Below are positions 18,226-26,218 of a stretch of DNA of 64,000 nucleotides, piece by piece (position 1 is the first letter of the stretch; each line of letters begins with the position of its first letter). The notes below the pieces were generated by a model. That model saw only the letters and a program-made list of their open reading frames with translations. It was not told the DNA's origin and did no database searches. The position numbers and the translations under genes are program-made. This DNA comes from Flavobacterium sp. UBA7663 (GTDB lineage Bacteria > Bacteroidota > Bacteroidia > Flavobacteriales > Flavobacteriaceae): contig NZ_DLHR01000015.1 in the NCBI RefSeq assembly GCF_002483315.1, positions 1 through 64,000 of the forward strand. The letters are read 5' to 3'.

Positions 18226-19158
18226 TTACAATACTGACTTTAAATCAGCATTCATATTACGAACTGCATCTGCACTTTTAGCAAATAACGCTTTTTCTGC
18301 ATCATTTAATTGTACATCAACGATTTTCTCGATACCATTTTTACCAATAATACATGGAACTCCCATACAAATATCTTCTTGTCCGTACTCACCTTCTAAG
18401 AAAACTGAACATGGAATCATACGTTTTTGATCGTTTAAGATACTGTCTACTAAATACGCTACAGAAGCTCCTGGCGCATACCAAGCAGAAGTTCCTAATA
18501 AACCTGTTAAAGTAGCACCACCAACCATAGTATCAGCAGCTACTTTATCTAACTCAGCTTGAGATAAGAAATTAGAAACTGGAACACCATTGTAAGAAGC
18601 TAAACGAGTTAACGGAATCATAGTAGTATCACCGTGACCTCCAATAACCATACCTTGAATATCATTAGCTGGTTTGTCTAATGCTTTCGATAAGAAATAT
18701 TTGAAACGTGAGCTATCTAAAGCACCACCCATTCCAATTACTCTGTGTTTAGGTAATCCTGTAGCTTTTAATGTTAAATAGGTCATTGTATCCATTGGAT
18801 TTGACACTACTACAATAATTGCGTTTGGCGAATGAGTTAATACGTTATCAGCAACCGATTTAACAATTCCTGCATTAATTCCGATTAATTCTTCACGAGT
18901 CATTCCTGGTTTTCTTGGAATTCCAGATGTAATAACTACTACATCACTTCCTGCTGTTTTAGAATAATCGCCAGTTGTTCCGCTTAATTGTGTGTTGAAT
19001 ACAGTTGTTGTAGCACATTGCATAATATCCATCGCTTTACCTTCAGCAAAACCTTCTTTGATGTCCACTAATACTACTTCGCTTGCGATTCCTCTGTACG
19101 AAATAACATCTGCACATGTTGCACCCACGTTACCCGCACCTACTATTGTTACTTTCAT
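18226..19158 (-). CDS. mdh: malate dehydrogenase
   Basis: Interconverts malate and oxaloacetate with NAD in the TCA cycle. The 310-residue protein starts with the Rossmann motif VGAGNVGA (6-13). It has the substrate-binding segment GIPRKPGMTREEL (arginines ~81 and ~87), VVSNPMDTMTYL, and the catalytic histidine in GGHGDTTMIP (~174). It belongs to the lactate-dehydrogenase-like MDH group common in Bacteroidota. It stands alone between gyrB and secDF with its own terminator and a candidate promoter. Confidence 0.97.
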   Translation of the reverse strand: MKVTIVGAGNVGATCADVISYRGIASEVVLVDIKEGFAEGKAMDIMQCATTTVFNTQLSGTTGDYSKTAGSDVVVITSGIPRKPGMTREELIGINAGIVKSVADNVLTHSPNAIIVVVSNPMDTMTYLTLKATGLPKHRVIGMGGALDSSRFKYFLSKALDKPANDIQGMVIGGHGDTTMIPLTRLASYNGVPVSNFLSQAELDKVAADTMVGGATLTGLLGTSAWYAPGASVAYLVDSILNDQKRMIPCSVFLEGEYGQEDICMGVPCIIGKNGIEKIVDVQLNDAEKALFAKSADAVRNMNADLKSVL

Positions 19159-19223
19159 TTTGTTGTGTATATTAAATATTTATAAAAATTAAAATTGATA
19201 TTGAACTCCAATATTTCCGTTGA

Positions 19224-19231
19224 CAAATTTA
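19224..19231 (-). promoter_or_regulatory. candidate -7 element of mdh
   Basis: TAAATTTG on the minus strand, 66 bases before the mdh ATG. No -33 TTG at a normal distance was found. Confidence 0.35.
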
Positions 19232-19298
19232 CCAAAAGCAAGTATTTTTTTTTTGATTAAAGACAAATGATTTATCGGTTTACAATAATAATGAAATA

Positions 19299-21239
19299 TT
19301 ACGCATCAATTTTTGCGTAAGAAGCATTTTTCTCGATAAATTCTCTACGAGGTGGCACCTCATCACCCATCAACATTGAGAAAACTCTATCTGCTTCTGC
19401 TAAACTATCAATAGTTACTTGTCTAAATGTTCTGTTTTCTGGATTTAAAGTGGTTTCCCATAATTGCTCCGCATTCATTTCCCCAAGACCTTTATAACGT
19501 TGAATAGCAGCACTTCCTCCCATTCTTTCGTTAGCTACATCACGTTGAACGTCATTCCAAGCATACTCTTTTTTGTTTCCTTTTTTAACTAAATATAAAG
19601 GTGGAGCCGCAATATAAACGTGACCTTTCTCGATAAGTTCTTTCATGTAACGGAAAAAGAACGTTAAAATTAAGGTAGAAATGTGAGAACCATCGACATC
19701 GGCATCACACATAATCACTACTTTGTGGTAACGTAATTTTTCTAAATTTAATGCTTTTGAATCTTCAGCCGTTCCAATAGTAACACCTAATGCTGTAAAA
19801 ATATTTCGAATTTCTTCATTTTCAAATACTTTATGTTGCATTGCTTTTTCCACATTCAAAATCTTACCACGTAAAGGTAAAATTGCTTGAAAAAATCGGT
19901 CACGACCTTGTTTAGCTGTTCCACCCGCCGAATCTCCCTCGACAAGGAAAATTTCACATTTTTCTGGATCTTGTTCTGAACAATCTGATAATTTACCTGG
20001 TAATCCACCGCCACCCATTACGGTTTTACGTTGTACCATTTCACGTGCTTTTTTAGCAGCGTGACGTGCTTGAGCAGCCAAAATTACTTTTTGAACAATG
20101 ATTTTTGCATCATTTGGATTTTCTTCCAAATAATTTTCCAACATTTCTGAAACCGCTTGAGAAACAGGAGAAACTACTTCTCTATTTCCTAATTTGGTTT
20201 TGGTTTGACCTTCGAACTGAGGTTCTTGTACTTTTACCGAAATAATAGCTGTTAAACCTTCTCTGAAGTCATCTCCAGAAATTTCAAATTTTAATTTATC
20301 TAACAATCCAGAAGCATCCGCATATTTTTTCAACGTACGAGTTAATCCCATACGGAAACCTTGCAAATGCGTTCCTCCTTCGTGTGTGTTGATATTATTT
20401 ACATAAGAGAAAATATTCTCTGTGTAACTTGTGTTGTAAATCAAAGCAACCTCAACTGGAATTTCGCTTTTTTCATGTTCCATGCTAATTACATGAGAAA
20501 TGATTGGCTCGCGATTTCCATCTAAAAACTTAACGAATTCTTTTAAACCTTCTTTTGAATGGAATGTTTCTACTGGTTGAGAACCATCATCCGCTAAATG
20601 TCTTTTATCTGTTAACGTGATGGTAATTCCTTTATTCAAGAAAGAAAGTTCACGTAAACGAGCTGCTAAAGTATCGTAAGAATATTCTAAAGTTTGGGTA
20701 AAAATAGTAGCATCTGGTTTAAAAGTAACCATGGTACCTCTTTTATCTGTAGTTCCAATTTGTTTAACTGGATACATTGCTTTACCTCTTTCGTATTCTT
20801 GCTCATAAATTTTACCTTCACGATAAACCGTTGCACGTAAATGGTCAGAAAGTGCGTTCACACACGAAACTCCAACCCCATGAAGACCTCCAGAAACTTT
20901 ATATGAATCTTTATCGAATTTACCTCCAGCACCAATTTTAGTCATTACAACCTCAAGTGCCGAAACACCTTCTTTTTTGTGTAAATCAACTGGAATACCA
21001 CGACCATTATCCTCAACCGTAATCGAATTATCTTCATTAATTGCAACATAAATAGTATCACAATGTCCTGCTAAAGCCTCATCGATTGAGTTATCTACAA
21101 CTTCATAAACTAAATGGTGTAATCCACGAACTCCAGTATCTCCAATATACATGGAAGGACGCATTCTTACGTGCTCCATTCCTTCTAATGCCTGAATACT
21201 GTCTGCCGAATAACTACCTTTTTTATTTTCTTCACTCAT
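19299..21239 (-). CDS. gyrB: DNA gyrase subunit B
   Basis: ATPase subunit of gyrase, which introduces negative supercoils. The 646-residue protein has the GHKL ATPase site: E46 in YEVVDNSIDEA, GRGIPVD and GGLHGVGVSCVNALS. The TOPRIM motifs EGDSAGGTAKQGRDR, PLRGKILNVEKA and DADVDGSH follow, and the gyrase C-terminal QRYKGLGEMN segment ends it. Length is standard for GyrB without the insertion of gamma-proteobacteria. ParE is the alternative, but PLRGKILNVEKA and the N-terminus favour GyrB. Upstream lie a good promoter and one of three TTAAC-N4-GTTAA palindromes. Confidence 0.96.
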   Translation of the reverse strand: MSEENKKGSYSADSIQALEGMEHVRMRPSMYIGDTGVRGLHHLVYEVVDNSIDEALAGHCDTIYVAINEDNSITVEDNGRGIPVDLHKKEGVSALEVVMTKIGAGGKFDKDSYKVSGGLHGVGVSCVNALSDHLRATVYREGKIYEQEYERGKAMYPVKQIGTTDKRGTMVTFKPDATIFTQTLEYSYDTLAARLRELSFLNKGITITLTDKRHLADDGSQPVETFHSKEGLKEFVKFLDGNREPIISHVISMEHEKSEIPVEVALIYNTSYTENIFSYVNNINTHEGGTHLQGFRMGLTRTLKKYADASGLLDKLKFEISGDDFREGLTAIISVKVQEPQFEGQTKTKLGNREVVSPVSQAVSEMLENYLEENPNDAKIIVQKVILAAQARHAAKKAREMVQRKTVMGGGGLPGKLSDCSEQDPEKCEIFLVEGDSAGGTAKQGRDRFFQAILPLRGKILNVEKAMQHKVFENEEIRNIFTALGVTIGTAEDSKALNLEKLRYHKVVIMCDADVDGSHISTLILTFFFRYMKELIEKGHVYIAAPPLYLVKKGNKKEYAWNDVQRDVANERMGGSAAIQRYKGLGEMNAEQLWETTLNPENRTFRQVTIDSLAEADRVFSMLMGDEVPPRREFIEKNASYAKIDA

Positions 21240-21273
21240 AATATTTGTGCTAAATAAAGTATTTTTATGTCAA

Positions 21274-21300
21274 CAAATATAAGTAATTAGACAAAAACAA
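21274..21300 (-). promoter_or_regulatory. promoter of gyrB
   Basis: On the minus strand TTG (21298-21300) is followed after 16 bases by TATATTTG (21274-21281), a full -7 match. The ATG is 34 bases further on. Confidence 0.6.
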
Positions 21301-21334
21301 GAAATAAAAACCAGCCTAACTCAACACTAAGTTA

Positions 21335-21348
21335 TTAACATTTGTTAA
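21335..21348. promoter_or_regulatory. palindrome TTAAC-N4-GTTAA upstream of gyrB, candidate operator
   Basis: TTAACATTTGTTAA is a perfect 5+5 palindrome whose centre lies 64 bp upstream of the centre of the gyrB -7 element. The same palindrome occurs at 39770-39783 and 47359-47372. The protein that would bind is unknown. Confidence 0.5.
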
Positions 21349-21435
21349 TTTCAAACAAAAGTGGCTTAAATCGAATAAAAACGACCTTATTTTTAATTTT
21401 CGATACTTTTTTAATTTCCTCAAAACAGAAGAAAT

Positions 21436-21474
21436 AAAAAAAACCTCTTTAAAACGCAATTAAAGAGGTTTTTT
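21436..21474 (-). terminator. rho-independent terminator after asnB
   Basis: Perfect stem AACCTCTTTAA/TTAAAGAGGTT (21442-21452 and 21460-21470), loop AACGCAA, flanked by A and T runs. It lies 35 bases past the asnB stop. Confidence 0.85.
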
Positions 21475-21508
21475 AAAACAACAAAACTAAAACTATAACA
21501 AATCAAAA

Positions 21509-23125
21509 CTATATTTTCTCCATTTCTGCTGAAATCGACACATCTGCCTTTAGATGGGCTACATTTGCTCTTCCACTTGGATCTTGGTTTTCTTGCCATT
21601 TTGGAATCCATTTACGAACCGTTTGCGCTGCGCTATCTTGTGAAAAATGCTTGTAAAAAATACGACGATAAAAGAATGCTTCTTTTGTAACTGGCGTATT
21701 GTATGGAAATAATGTTTTTGCTTTTGCAAATTCTTCATCAGTAACTTGGCTCGAACAATATTCGATTAAAGTATCAATCCAGTTGTAACCAACTCCATCA
21801 GAAAACTGTTCTTTTTGGCGCCATAAAATCTCTTCTGGCAAATAGGGTCTTTCGGGTGTGTCAAATGCTTTTCTTAAAATATATTTTTCAATTCCATCAT
21901 ACGTTTTTGGCATTTTTTCTTCGGGTTGAATTTTGATTGCTAAATCCAAAAATGCTTTATCTAAAAACGGAACTCTCGCTTCTAATCCATGTGCCATAGT
22001 TGATTTATCTGCACGAAGTAAATCGGCTGTAAATAACTTTTGAACGCGTTCGATGGTTTCTTTTTGGAAATCTAATACCGATGGTGCATTTCGGAAATAC
22101 AAATAACCTCCGAAAATTTCATCAGCACCTTCGCCAGACAAAACCATCTTAATTCCTTTTTCCGTAATCGATTTCGACAAGAAATACATTGGTGTGCTAG
22201 CACGAATTGACGTTACATCATAGGTTTCCAAATGCCAAATTAACTTATCTAAAATTTCAATTCCTTGTTCGACTGTGAAATGAATTTCATGATGCGTTGT
22301 TCCAATGAAATCCGCCACTTTTTTTGCCGCAACTAAATCCGGAGCAGAAGCATCTAATCCAATAGAAAACGAATGTAATTCTTGTCCGCTACCTTCTAAC
22401 AATCTTGAAGTAATTGATGCAATTAAAGAGGAATCTAATCCGCCAGAAAGCAATACTCCAAAAGGCACATCGCACATTAAACGTTTTTCTACCGCTTGTG
22501 TTAAACTTGATTGTAAAGCTTGTAAATCTAATTTTTTAACTGCTGTTTCATGCGTTTCCCATTCTGGTTTATAATACTTTACAAAACCTGTTTTTTCGGT
22601 ATAATAATGTCCCGGAGGAAAAGTGGAAAACGATTTACATTGGTCGGCAATGGCTTTCATTTCGGAAGCAAAATACAAGCGACCTCTTTCATCCATTCCG
22701 TAATACAATGGTTTTACTCCCAGTGGGTCGCGAGCTACGATATAATCATCTCCATCGATAACAACTAATGCAAAAATTCCGTCTAACATATCACAGAAAT
22801 CGTAACCAAATTCTTCATACAAATGCACAATAACTTCTGAATCTGAAGTAGTTCTGAACGCATGATGTTTTAAAGTAGTTTCTCTTATTTTTTTGTGATT
22901 GTATATTTCGCCATTATGAACCATCCAAGCGGAATCGGTTCCTTGAATCGGTTGTTTTCCAGTGTGTAAATCTACAATTGACAAACGCTCGTGCGCCAAA
23001 ACATGTCCTTTCTCAGTTACATGAATATCACTTTCATCTGGACCACGATGGCTCATTCTTTTTGACAATTGTTGCACTAATGCTTCTTCTTTTCCTTTTC
23101 CTATAATGGCTAATATTCCGCACAT
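21509..23125 (-). CDS. asnB: asparagine synthetase B (glutamine-hydrolysing)
   Basis: Makes asparagine from aspartate, ATP and glutamine. The 538-residue protein opens with MCGILAIIG, leaving C2 as the class II glutaminase nucleophile after Met removal. RLSIVD and NGEIYNH follow in the glutaminase domain. The C-terminal synthetase domain has the PP-loop SGGLDSS (227-233) and SGEGADEIFGGY. Length is close to E. coli AsnB. It stands alone between gyrB and the GreA/B-like gene, with a terminator behind it and an inverted repeat in front. Confidence 0.97.
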   Translation of the reverse strand: MCGILAIIGKGKEEALVQQLSKRMSHRGPDESDIHVTEKGHVLAHERLSIVDLHTGKQPIQGTDSAWMVHNGEIYNHKKIRETTLKHHAFRTTSDSEVIVHLYEEFGYDFCDMLDGIFALVVIDGDDYIVARDPLGVKPLYYGMDERGRLYFASEMKAIADQCKSFSTFPPGHYYTEKTGFVKYYKPEWETHETAVKKLDLQALQSSLTQAVEKRLMCDVPFGVLLSGGLDSSLIASITSRLLEGSGQELHSFSIGLDASAPDLVAAKKVADFIGTTHHEIHFTVEQGIEILDKLIWHLETYDVTSIRASTPMYFLSKSITEKGIKMVLSGEGADEIFGGYLYFRNAPSVLDFQKETIERVQKLFTADLLRADKSTMAHGLEARVPFLDKAFLDLAIKIQPEEKMPKTYDGIEKYILRKAFDTPERPYLPEEILWRQKEQFSDGVGYNWIDTLIEYCSSQVTDEEFAKAKTLFPYNTPVTKEAFFYRRIFYKHFSQDSAAQTVRKWIPKWQENQDPSGRANVAHLKADVSISAEMEKI

Positions 23126-23152
23126 AACTTTTTAGTTTAAGAGTTGATAAGT

Positions 23153-23178
23153 TTAAGTGATATTTTAGATTCACTTAA
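23153..23178. promoter_or_regulatory. inverted repeat upstream of asnB, possible operator
   Basis: TTAAGTGA (23153-23160) and TCACTTAA (23171-23178) form an exact 8-bp inverted repeat 28-53 bases upstream of the asnB ATG. No consensus -7 element was found here, so the role is open. Confidence 0.35.
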
Positions 23179-23321
23179 TTTGATGAAGCAAAATTGAAGA
23201 TATAAGTTTAAATAATAAACCATAAAATTAATTTTAGTTATAATTTAAAACTAAAAAAAGATTTTTTAATTAAATCAGAAACTTTAAAAGTGGTTTTGAG
23301 TTTGTTTTGGTTACAAATCAT

Positions 23322-23347
23322 AAAAAAACCACTCGAGCGAGTAGTTT
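23322..23347 (-). terminator. terminator after the GreA/GreB-family gene
   Basis: Stem AAACcACTC/GAGTaGTTT (one mismatch) around loop GAGC, preceded by A7 that gives a T tract on the minus strand. Confidence 0.65.
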
Positions 23348-23352
23348 ACATT

Positions 23353-23802
23353 TTATTCAATTGCTTTTATCTGGAATCGATTATTATTGATTAGAACTTC
23401 ATCTCCGAGACTTTTCCCCATTAATTGACTTCCTAATGGTGATTGAGGAGAAACAGCAATTATCGTCTTATTTTCGAGTTGGATTTTTGGCAAAGCGACA
23501 CTGATGTAAAACAGCATTTCATTGGTTTGAACTAAACTACCCAAAGCAACTTTGGTATGAATTGCATCTGCATCAATTTTGTCAACGCTATTTTTTTGAC
23601 CGATGATTTCTGCTAATTTTTGATTGAGTTTTTCTTGCTCCAAATGCATCATTGACAAAGCTGTTTCGTGCTTATCGCCAGCCGAACCTTTCACATCGTT
23701 TTGTGCATCTTGAGCTAAATCGGAAATCATAAAACGCAGTTCGTTTATTTTCTCAGATAATAGGTTTTGATAATGGGATTTTATTTTTTGTTTAAATGTC
23801 AT
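23353..23802 (-). CDS. GreA/GreB-family elongation factor-like protein
   Basis: A 149-residue cytosolic protein. The N-terminal half is helical with a charged coiled-coil character (~10-80). The C-terminal half fits the GreA/GreB FKBP-like domain, with VSPQSPLGSQLMGKSLGDEV matching the family's SPLGxALLGxxxGD motif. Gre factors bind RNA polymerase and rescue backtracked complexes through acidic residues at the coiled-coil tip. Here the coiled coil is shorter and organised differently from GreA, so the function may differ. Homologues in flavobacterial genomes are sometimes labelled 3-oxoacyl-ACP synthase, which the sequence does not support. Confidence 0.7.
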   Translation of the reverse strand: MTFKQKIKSHYQNLLSEKINELRFMISDLAQDAQNDVKGSAGDKHETALSMMHLEQEKLNQKLAEIIGQKNSVDKIDADAIHTKVALGSLVQTNEMLFYISVALPKIQLENKTIIAVSPQSPLGSQLMGKSLGDEVLINNNRFQIKAIE

Positions 23803-23853
23803 AATGAAAGACTAACTACAAAGAGCACAAAGAAGGCACTAAGGACGCTAGGA

Positions 23854-24246
23854 TTATTTTTTTTCATTTTTATACAATTCTTCAGCTTCTTTTCTTGATT
23901 TTTCAAAAATATCATTTCCAAACTTCTTTAAAACGAGTTCTTTCATCGTTTTCGAATAACATTTTGAATATTCAGTAATTACACATCCTGCATTTTTTGT
24001 ATCAATCCCGTATTTTTTTCTTCTATACTCTTGAATATAAATGCTTAAATCAGGGTTTTTGTCAAAAATTAGTCCATAAGAATAACAATTATATATTCCA
24101 TTATCAAAATCGATTTTTGCTTGTTCAGTTCCGTTTTCACAAGTAACTTTTCTCCAAACTATAGAATCATTATTTTTAGAATTTTCATTTTGAGAAAATG
24201 ATACTCCAAATATTAGAAGAAATAATATGTAAATAATTTTTTTCAT
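23854..24246 (-). CDS. small secreted protein, possibly FEKKY-domain-like
   Basis: A 130-residue exported protein with a signal peptide (MKKIIYILFLLIFGVSFSQ). The mature part has four cysteines (TCENG, YNCYS, GCVI, KCYS) and a run YRRKKYGIDTKNAGCV followed by CYSKTMKELVLKKFGNDIF. This resembles the FEKKY-domain proteins of Flavobacteriia, in which a KKY..... GC segment precedes a helix ending in an FG or YG motif. No function is known for that family. It sits alone between the GreA/B-like gene and the barrel gene. The upstream 23808-23850 stretch is a typical flavobacterial intergenic repeat. Confidence 0.6.
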   Translation of the reverse strand: MKKIIYILFLLIFGVSFSQNENSKNNDSIVWRKVTCENGTEQAKIDFDNGIYNCYSYGLIFDKNPDLSIYIQEYRRKKYGIDTKNAGCVITEYSKCYSKTMKELVLKKFGNDIFEKSRKEAEELYKNEKK

Positions 24247-24260
24247 AATTCAATTATTTC

Positions 24261-24284
24261 GGAGATGCTATCAGTATAACAAAC
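24261..24284. repeat. REP-like copy of the GATGCT...CAGcATGACAAA family
   Basis: GGAGATGCTATCAGTATAACAAAC resembles the better conserved copies at 26171-26203, 60081-60100, 60124-60150 and 60632-60653. The rest of the 24247-24399 gap holds imperfect inverted TTGAATATT stretches and no gene. Confidence 0.45.
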
Positions 24285-24399
24285 GTTATTGGAAAACCTA
24301 ATAAAACTAATAACTCAACTTCAAAATTCGTTGTTCAAAATTGAATATTCATTATTTTTAACTTGGAACAATCAATTTTGAATATTGAATGTTGAAGTT

Positions 24400-26151
24400 T
24401 TAGAAATCAAATTTGTAATTAGCTCCTAACAAAACCTGAATACCTTGTACTGGAAAATTTGCCCAGCGGTTGTATTGTTGATTGGCTAAGTTGTTTCCTT
24501 TTAAGAAAGCAGTTAATCTTGCGTTGTATTTGTAACCTACGTGCGCATTCAAATCGAAATAACTATCTAAAGTTACTGTTTCTTGTACAAAAGAAGGCAA
24601 CGGGAATATTAATTCTTGTTTAGTAATTAAATCTTTTCTTTCGCCTACAAAAAATACATTGGCTCCCGCGTACCATTTTTCGTTAATGTCAAAATCTACT
24701 GTTGTTCCAACTTGTAATTGCGGTAAATTCCATGCTTCTGCCTGAGAATCGGTTGAGTAATTATTGTAGGTTCCGTTGATTCCGAAAGTTACATTTTTAG
24801 AGAAATCGGCTTTCAATTCTCCGAAAATACTTAGCGTGTTTAAATCGTCATACACAACTCCGAATGAATTTCCATAAGCATAACCATTTGTATTTGTTCC
24901 AGTTCCATCAAAACCATTGCTTACAAATAACGCTCTATCTGCTTGATTTTTATTTGAAGCTCTAACATTGAACGCTACAGAATTGGCTAACTTACCTTTC
25001 AACCCAATATACAAATCAAACTTATTATCGGTTGGCGCGATGAATAACGTTGGTGACACGAATGGATTTTGATCTACGAAATCAGCATACGAATTTTGCT
25101 CTAAATCACCTTCTGCTCCAGCGTAAGCCACTAAAATATCACCTACCAATTTATAAGATGCTTTGATGTTTGGATAAATAAAAATCTTTCCATCGCTTTC
25201 TCCATTGATTTTTGCTGTTGCATAATACACTCCAGCTCCAATTTGAACCGATAAATCATCTTGTTGGTACAAAATACTTGGTTTTGTTCCTGCGATAATA
25301 GTGCTGTATTTTAATTCCGAATCTACATCGTACATTCTTTCAAAACTTCCTCCCACATAATCCACTACGAAATCTGCTTTTATTTTTTGATTCATTACAT
25401 CGAAATCAAAATTTGGCTTGATAAAAAATCGATTTTCTCCCGAATCCAATCCATCAGAAAAACGTTTGAATTGCATGCTAGCATCATTGAAAATTCCGTC
25501 TTTGAAACTCATTTTTCCACCAAGTGCAATTGTATTGTAAGTTTGTTTTGAATCGATTCCTGCAATCGTTGGATCATCAAAGAAAATAGTTTCTGTTGGC
25601 AAACCGTACCAATTGTAAATTTGATTTTTCACGCCTAAATCTACATTCCAACTCATATCGCGTTCACGAACTCCGTAAGTTACATCTAAACTGGTGTTAT
25701 AGAATTTATCATCTAAAACCAAATCTTTAATTCCGCCTTGAGACGATAAATGACGTAACATTCCGCCTACATAATTACTTCTACTTAAATTTTGTGTAAT
25801 GAACAATTCGGCATTGATAGTTGGGTAATTTCCGAAACCTAAAGTCGCGTAATTGTTGTATAATTTTTCTTTTTCGGTTTTATCTACTCCTGCTGCTTTT
25901 CCTTTTGCTGGCGTAAACGTTGAAGCAACCGGAAACGAGAAAATATTGTACTGAATTACTTCTTTTTGCTGATTGTCTTCGTCATCCAACAATGGCGTTT
26001 CCTTAACTTTAAACGCATCTGAAATGGTTGGCGTATAAGGCTTCACAATGTTTACTACTTCCGAACCAATGTTTTCATCTTTTACTTGGGCAAAAGAAAA
26101 TTGAATTCCGAATACGACTAAAACTAAGGCGATTATATTTAATTTCTTCAT
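24400..26151 (-). CDS. outer-membrane beta-barrel protein, TonB-dependent-receptor-like without plug
   Basis: A 583-residue exported protein. A signal peptide (MKKLNIIALVLVVFGIQFSFAQ) is followed by a short polar segment (~23-95). From ~95 to 583 there are regularly spaced amphipathic beta strands with aromatic girdles, such as YATLGFGNYPTINAELFITQN, and a final strand ending in YKFDF. The last third resembles the C-terminal barrel of TonB-dependent receptors (LKGNNLANQQYNRW). No plug domain, TonB box or carboxypeptidase-like N-terminal domain can be seen. Coupling to TonB is therefore uncertain. It lies 67 bases downstream of a 1003-residue TPR protein on the same strand, suggesting a joint envelope function. 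Confidence 0.75.
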   Translation of the reverse strand: MKKLNIIALVLVVFGIQFSFAQVKDENIGSEVVNIVKPYTPTISDAFKVKETPLLDDEDNQQKEVIQYNIFSFPVASTFTPAKGKAAGVDKTEKEKLYNNYATLGFGNYPTINAELFITQNLSRSNYVGGMLRHLSSQGGIKDLVLDDKFYNTSLDVTYGVRERDMSWNVDLGVKNQIYNWYGLPTETIFFDDPTIAGIDSKQTYNTIALGGKMSFKDGIFNDASMQFKRFSDGLDSGENRFFIKPNFDFDVMNQKIKADFVVDYVGGSFERMYDVDSELKYSTIIAGTKPSILYQQDDLSVQIGAGVYYATAKINGESDGKIFIYPNIKASYKLVGDILVAYAGAEGDLEQNSYADFVDQNPFVSPTLFIAPTDNKFDLYIGLKGKLANSVAFNVRASNKNQADRALFVSNGFDGTGTNTNGYAYGNSFGVVYDDLNTLSIFGELKADFSKNVTFGINGTYNNYSTDSQAEAWNLPQLQVGTTVDFDINEKWYAGANVFFVGERKDLITKQELIFPLPSFVQETVTLDSYFDLNAHVGYKYNARLTAFLKGNNLANQQYNRWANFPVQGIQVLLGANYKFDF

Positions 26152-26170
26152 GTTCTATATTTTTAAATGA

Positions 26171-26203
26171 GATGCTAGATACTGAAACGAGTTCAGTATG
26201 ACA
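26171..26203. repeat. REP-like hairpin copy between the TPR and barrel genes
   Basis: GATGCT is followed by an 8-bp hairpin, ATACTGAA/TTCAGTAT (26179-26186 and 26192-26199), and by GACAAT. It belongs to the same family as the copies near 60.1 and 60.6 kb. The hairpin lies in the gap of a presumed operon and might affect read-through. Confidence 0.5.
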
Positions 26204-26218
26204 ATTATCTTATTTTTA

